Of a stretch of 64,000 bases of DNA, positions 62,996 through 64,000 are shown piece after piece. The DNA is from Phaeobacter gallaeciensis (GTDB taxonomy: Bacteria > Pseudomonadota > Alphaproteobacteria > Rhodobacterales > Rhodobacteraceae). Each line of letters opens with the position of its first letter. Position 1 is the stretch's first letter. Below the pieces are notes generated by a model. It was not told the DNA's origin and did not search any database. It saw only the letters and a list, made by a program, of their open reading frames with translations. The position numbers and the translations under genes were made by a program. Location: NCBI RefSeq assembly GCF_001678945.1, contig NZ_CP015124.1, forward strand, positions 3,448,001 to 3,512,000. The letters are read 5' to 3'.

Positions 62996-64000
62996 GCCAA
63001 AGCGCCGTGAGTGACACGTCGACACCGGCCATCACCTGCCAGAATGTCTGGCAGGTGTTCGGCGCCCATGCGGACAGTGCTCTGAAACAGGCGCTGTCCG
63101 AAACTCAATCTGCCGAAGAGGCTGCCGCGGCGCTGCGCGCCAAGGGGCTGACGCCTGCGGTGCAGGACGCCACATTTGAAGTGAAAGAGGGCGAGTTGTT
63201 CGTCATCATGGGGCTCAGCGGGTCGGGAAAATCGACGCTGATCCGCTGTATCTCGCAGCTCTTGCCGGGCACCGGCGGCGATATTCTGATCGACGGCGAA
63301 AACATCCGCACCGCCAGCCCGAAACGGCTGATCGAGTTGCGCCGAAACAAGCTGGGCATGGTGTTCCAGCACTTCGGCTTGTTCCCGCATATGAGCGTGG
63401 CCGAAAATGTCGCCTATCCGCTGAGGGTGCAGGGGATGCGCAAGAAGGGCCGGCTGGCCAAGGCGCAGCAGGTGATCGAACTGGTCGGCCTTGGCGGGCG
63501 CGAAAAGAATTTCCCGCGTGAACTGTCCGGCGGGCAGCGCCAGCGGGTCGGCATCGCGCGATCCCTCGTGGCGGATTGTTCCGTCTGGTTCCTGGATGAG
63601 CCGTTTTCGGCGCTGGACCCGCTGATCCGACGTCAGTTGCAGGATGAATTCCTCGACATTCAGGCCAAGCTGAAAACCACCATCGTCTTTATCACCCATG
63701 ACATCAATGAGGCGCTGAAGCTGGCCGACCGCATCGCCATCATGCGCGATGGCAAGATCGTGCAGATCGGCACGCCTTCGGACATCGTGCTGAACCCGGT
63801 GGATGACTATGTGCGTGAATTCTCCAAGGATGTCGCCAAGGGGCAGCACGCTCATGTGGCCTCGGTCATGCAAACTGGCGGGGATCTGTCCCATGGCCCC
63901 GACGATCCGGGTTTGCGCCGCGACATGACGCTGGATGCGGCGCTGGCGCGCTGCATGGAGCTGTATGAACCCGTGCCGGTGCGTGACGAAAATGGCGCGC
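62992..64000 (+). CDS. Glycine betaine/TMAO-type ABC importer, ATP-binding subunit (3' end cut off)
   Basis: At least 336 residues; the gene runs past the window edge. Walker A is MGLSGSGKST; the signature LSGGQRQRVGIARSL and Walker B SVWFLDEPFSALDP follow, then ITHDINEA. The N-terminus carries the family-typical VWQVFG...DVTFEVKEG-type lead, here extended by an AEEAAAALRAKG helix. The segment after about residue 270 begins the regulatory CBS/linker region of OpuAA/ProV-type ATPases. The GTG at 62992 overlaps the previous stop; a GTG at 63007 is an alternative. The permease gene should follow. Confidence 0.85.
   Translation, partial: MSQSAVSDTSTPAITCQNVWQVFGAHADSALKQALSETQSAEEAAAALRAKGLTPAVQDATFEVKEGELFVIMGLSGSGKSTLIRCISQLLPGTGGDILIDGENIRTASPKRLIELRRNKLGMVFQHFGLFPHMSVAENVAYPLRVQGMRKKGRLAKAQQVIELVGLGGREKNFPRELSGGQRQRVGIARSLVADCSVWFLDEPFSALDPLIRRQLQDEFLDIQAKLKTTIVFITHDINEALKLADRIAIMRDGKIVQIGTPSDIVLNPVDDYVREFSKDVAKGQHAHVASVMQTGGDLSHGPDDPGLRRDMTLDAALARCMELYEPVPVRDENGA

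Overview
The window is about 64 kb of ordinary chromosomal DNA from an alphaproteobacterium, most likely a marine Rhodobacterales (Roseobacter-group) organism. This rests on several things: the mix of families (CarD, Suv3-like helicase, 7Fe ferredoxin, MmcB, several TRAP transporters, a glycine betaine/TMAO-type ABC importer), GC-rich coding with frequent 4-nt gene overlaps, BioR-type operators before a biotin operon, and a tRNA-His with A73 and no encoded G-1, a known alphaproteobacterial trait. No insertion sequence, prophage, integrase or CRISPR array was seen.

Layout. 1-7.2 kb: the 3' end of lepA, a structured-RNA candidate, mmcB, a repeat protein with 19-residue GxGxD repeats, small hypothetical genes, tRNA-His and an RluA/RluD-family pseudouridine synthase whose start codon overlaps that of a divergent membrane-protein gene. 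7.2-20 kb: rpoH behind a near-consensus heat-shock promoter, a hemerythrin-like protein, a gene-free region with a one-strand CTGGC array, an M19 dipeptidase, a DksA-type zinc finger, an M3 oligopeptidase, a hydrolase, an SCP2 protein, a TPR protein, a Suv3-like helicase with a Hsp15-like S4 gene, fdxA and carD. 20-33 kb: a zinc-ribbon K+ channel, divergent cobS/cobT, a Kef-type antiporter, a PAS sensor, an Lrp regulator divergent from hpd, a very large partly disordered membrane protein with a PilM-like N-terminus, a SIMPL protein and metY.

33-48 kb: a PRMT7/9-like methyltransferase, a 700-bp gene-poor gap, tRNA-Thr, three poorly characterised genes, a LysR / cytochrome P450 / orphan TRAP binding protein / EamA group, a fatty acid desaturase, and a complete TRAP operon whose small permease carries an unusual TM2-plus-coiled-coil N-terminal half. 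48-64 kb: a CHASE-PAS hybrid histidine kinase; a seven-gene, largely overlapping thiamine operon (thiC-O-S-G-E-F-D) behind a TPP riboswitch, with a ThiF-rhodanese fusion; a bioBFDA operon behind two BioR-like boxes; and a glycine betaine/TMAO-type ABC importer that runs off the window end.

The best candidates for something under-described are the bacterial PRMT7/9-like methyltransferase (33.2-34.4 kb), the TM2-coiled-coil-DctQ fusion (45.4-46.8 kb), the 19-residue repeat protein (2.1-3.4 kb), the structured-RNA candidate (1.34-1.51 kb) and the CTGGC array (9.16-9.32 kb). All functional statements come from reading motifs; no database search was run.
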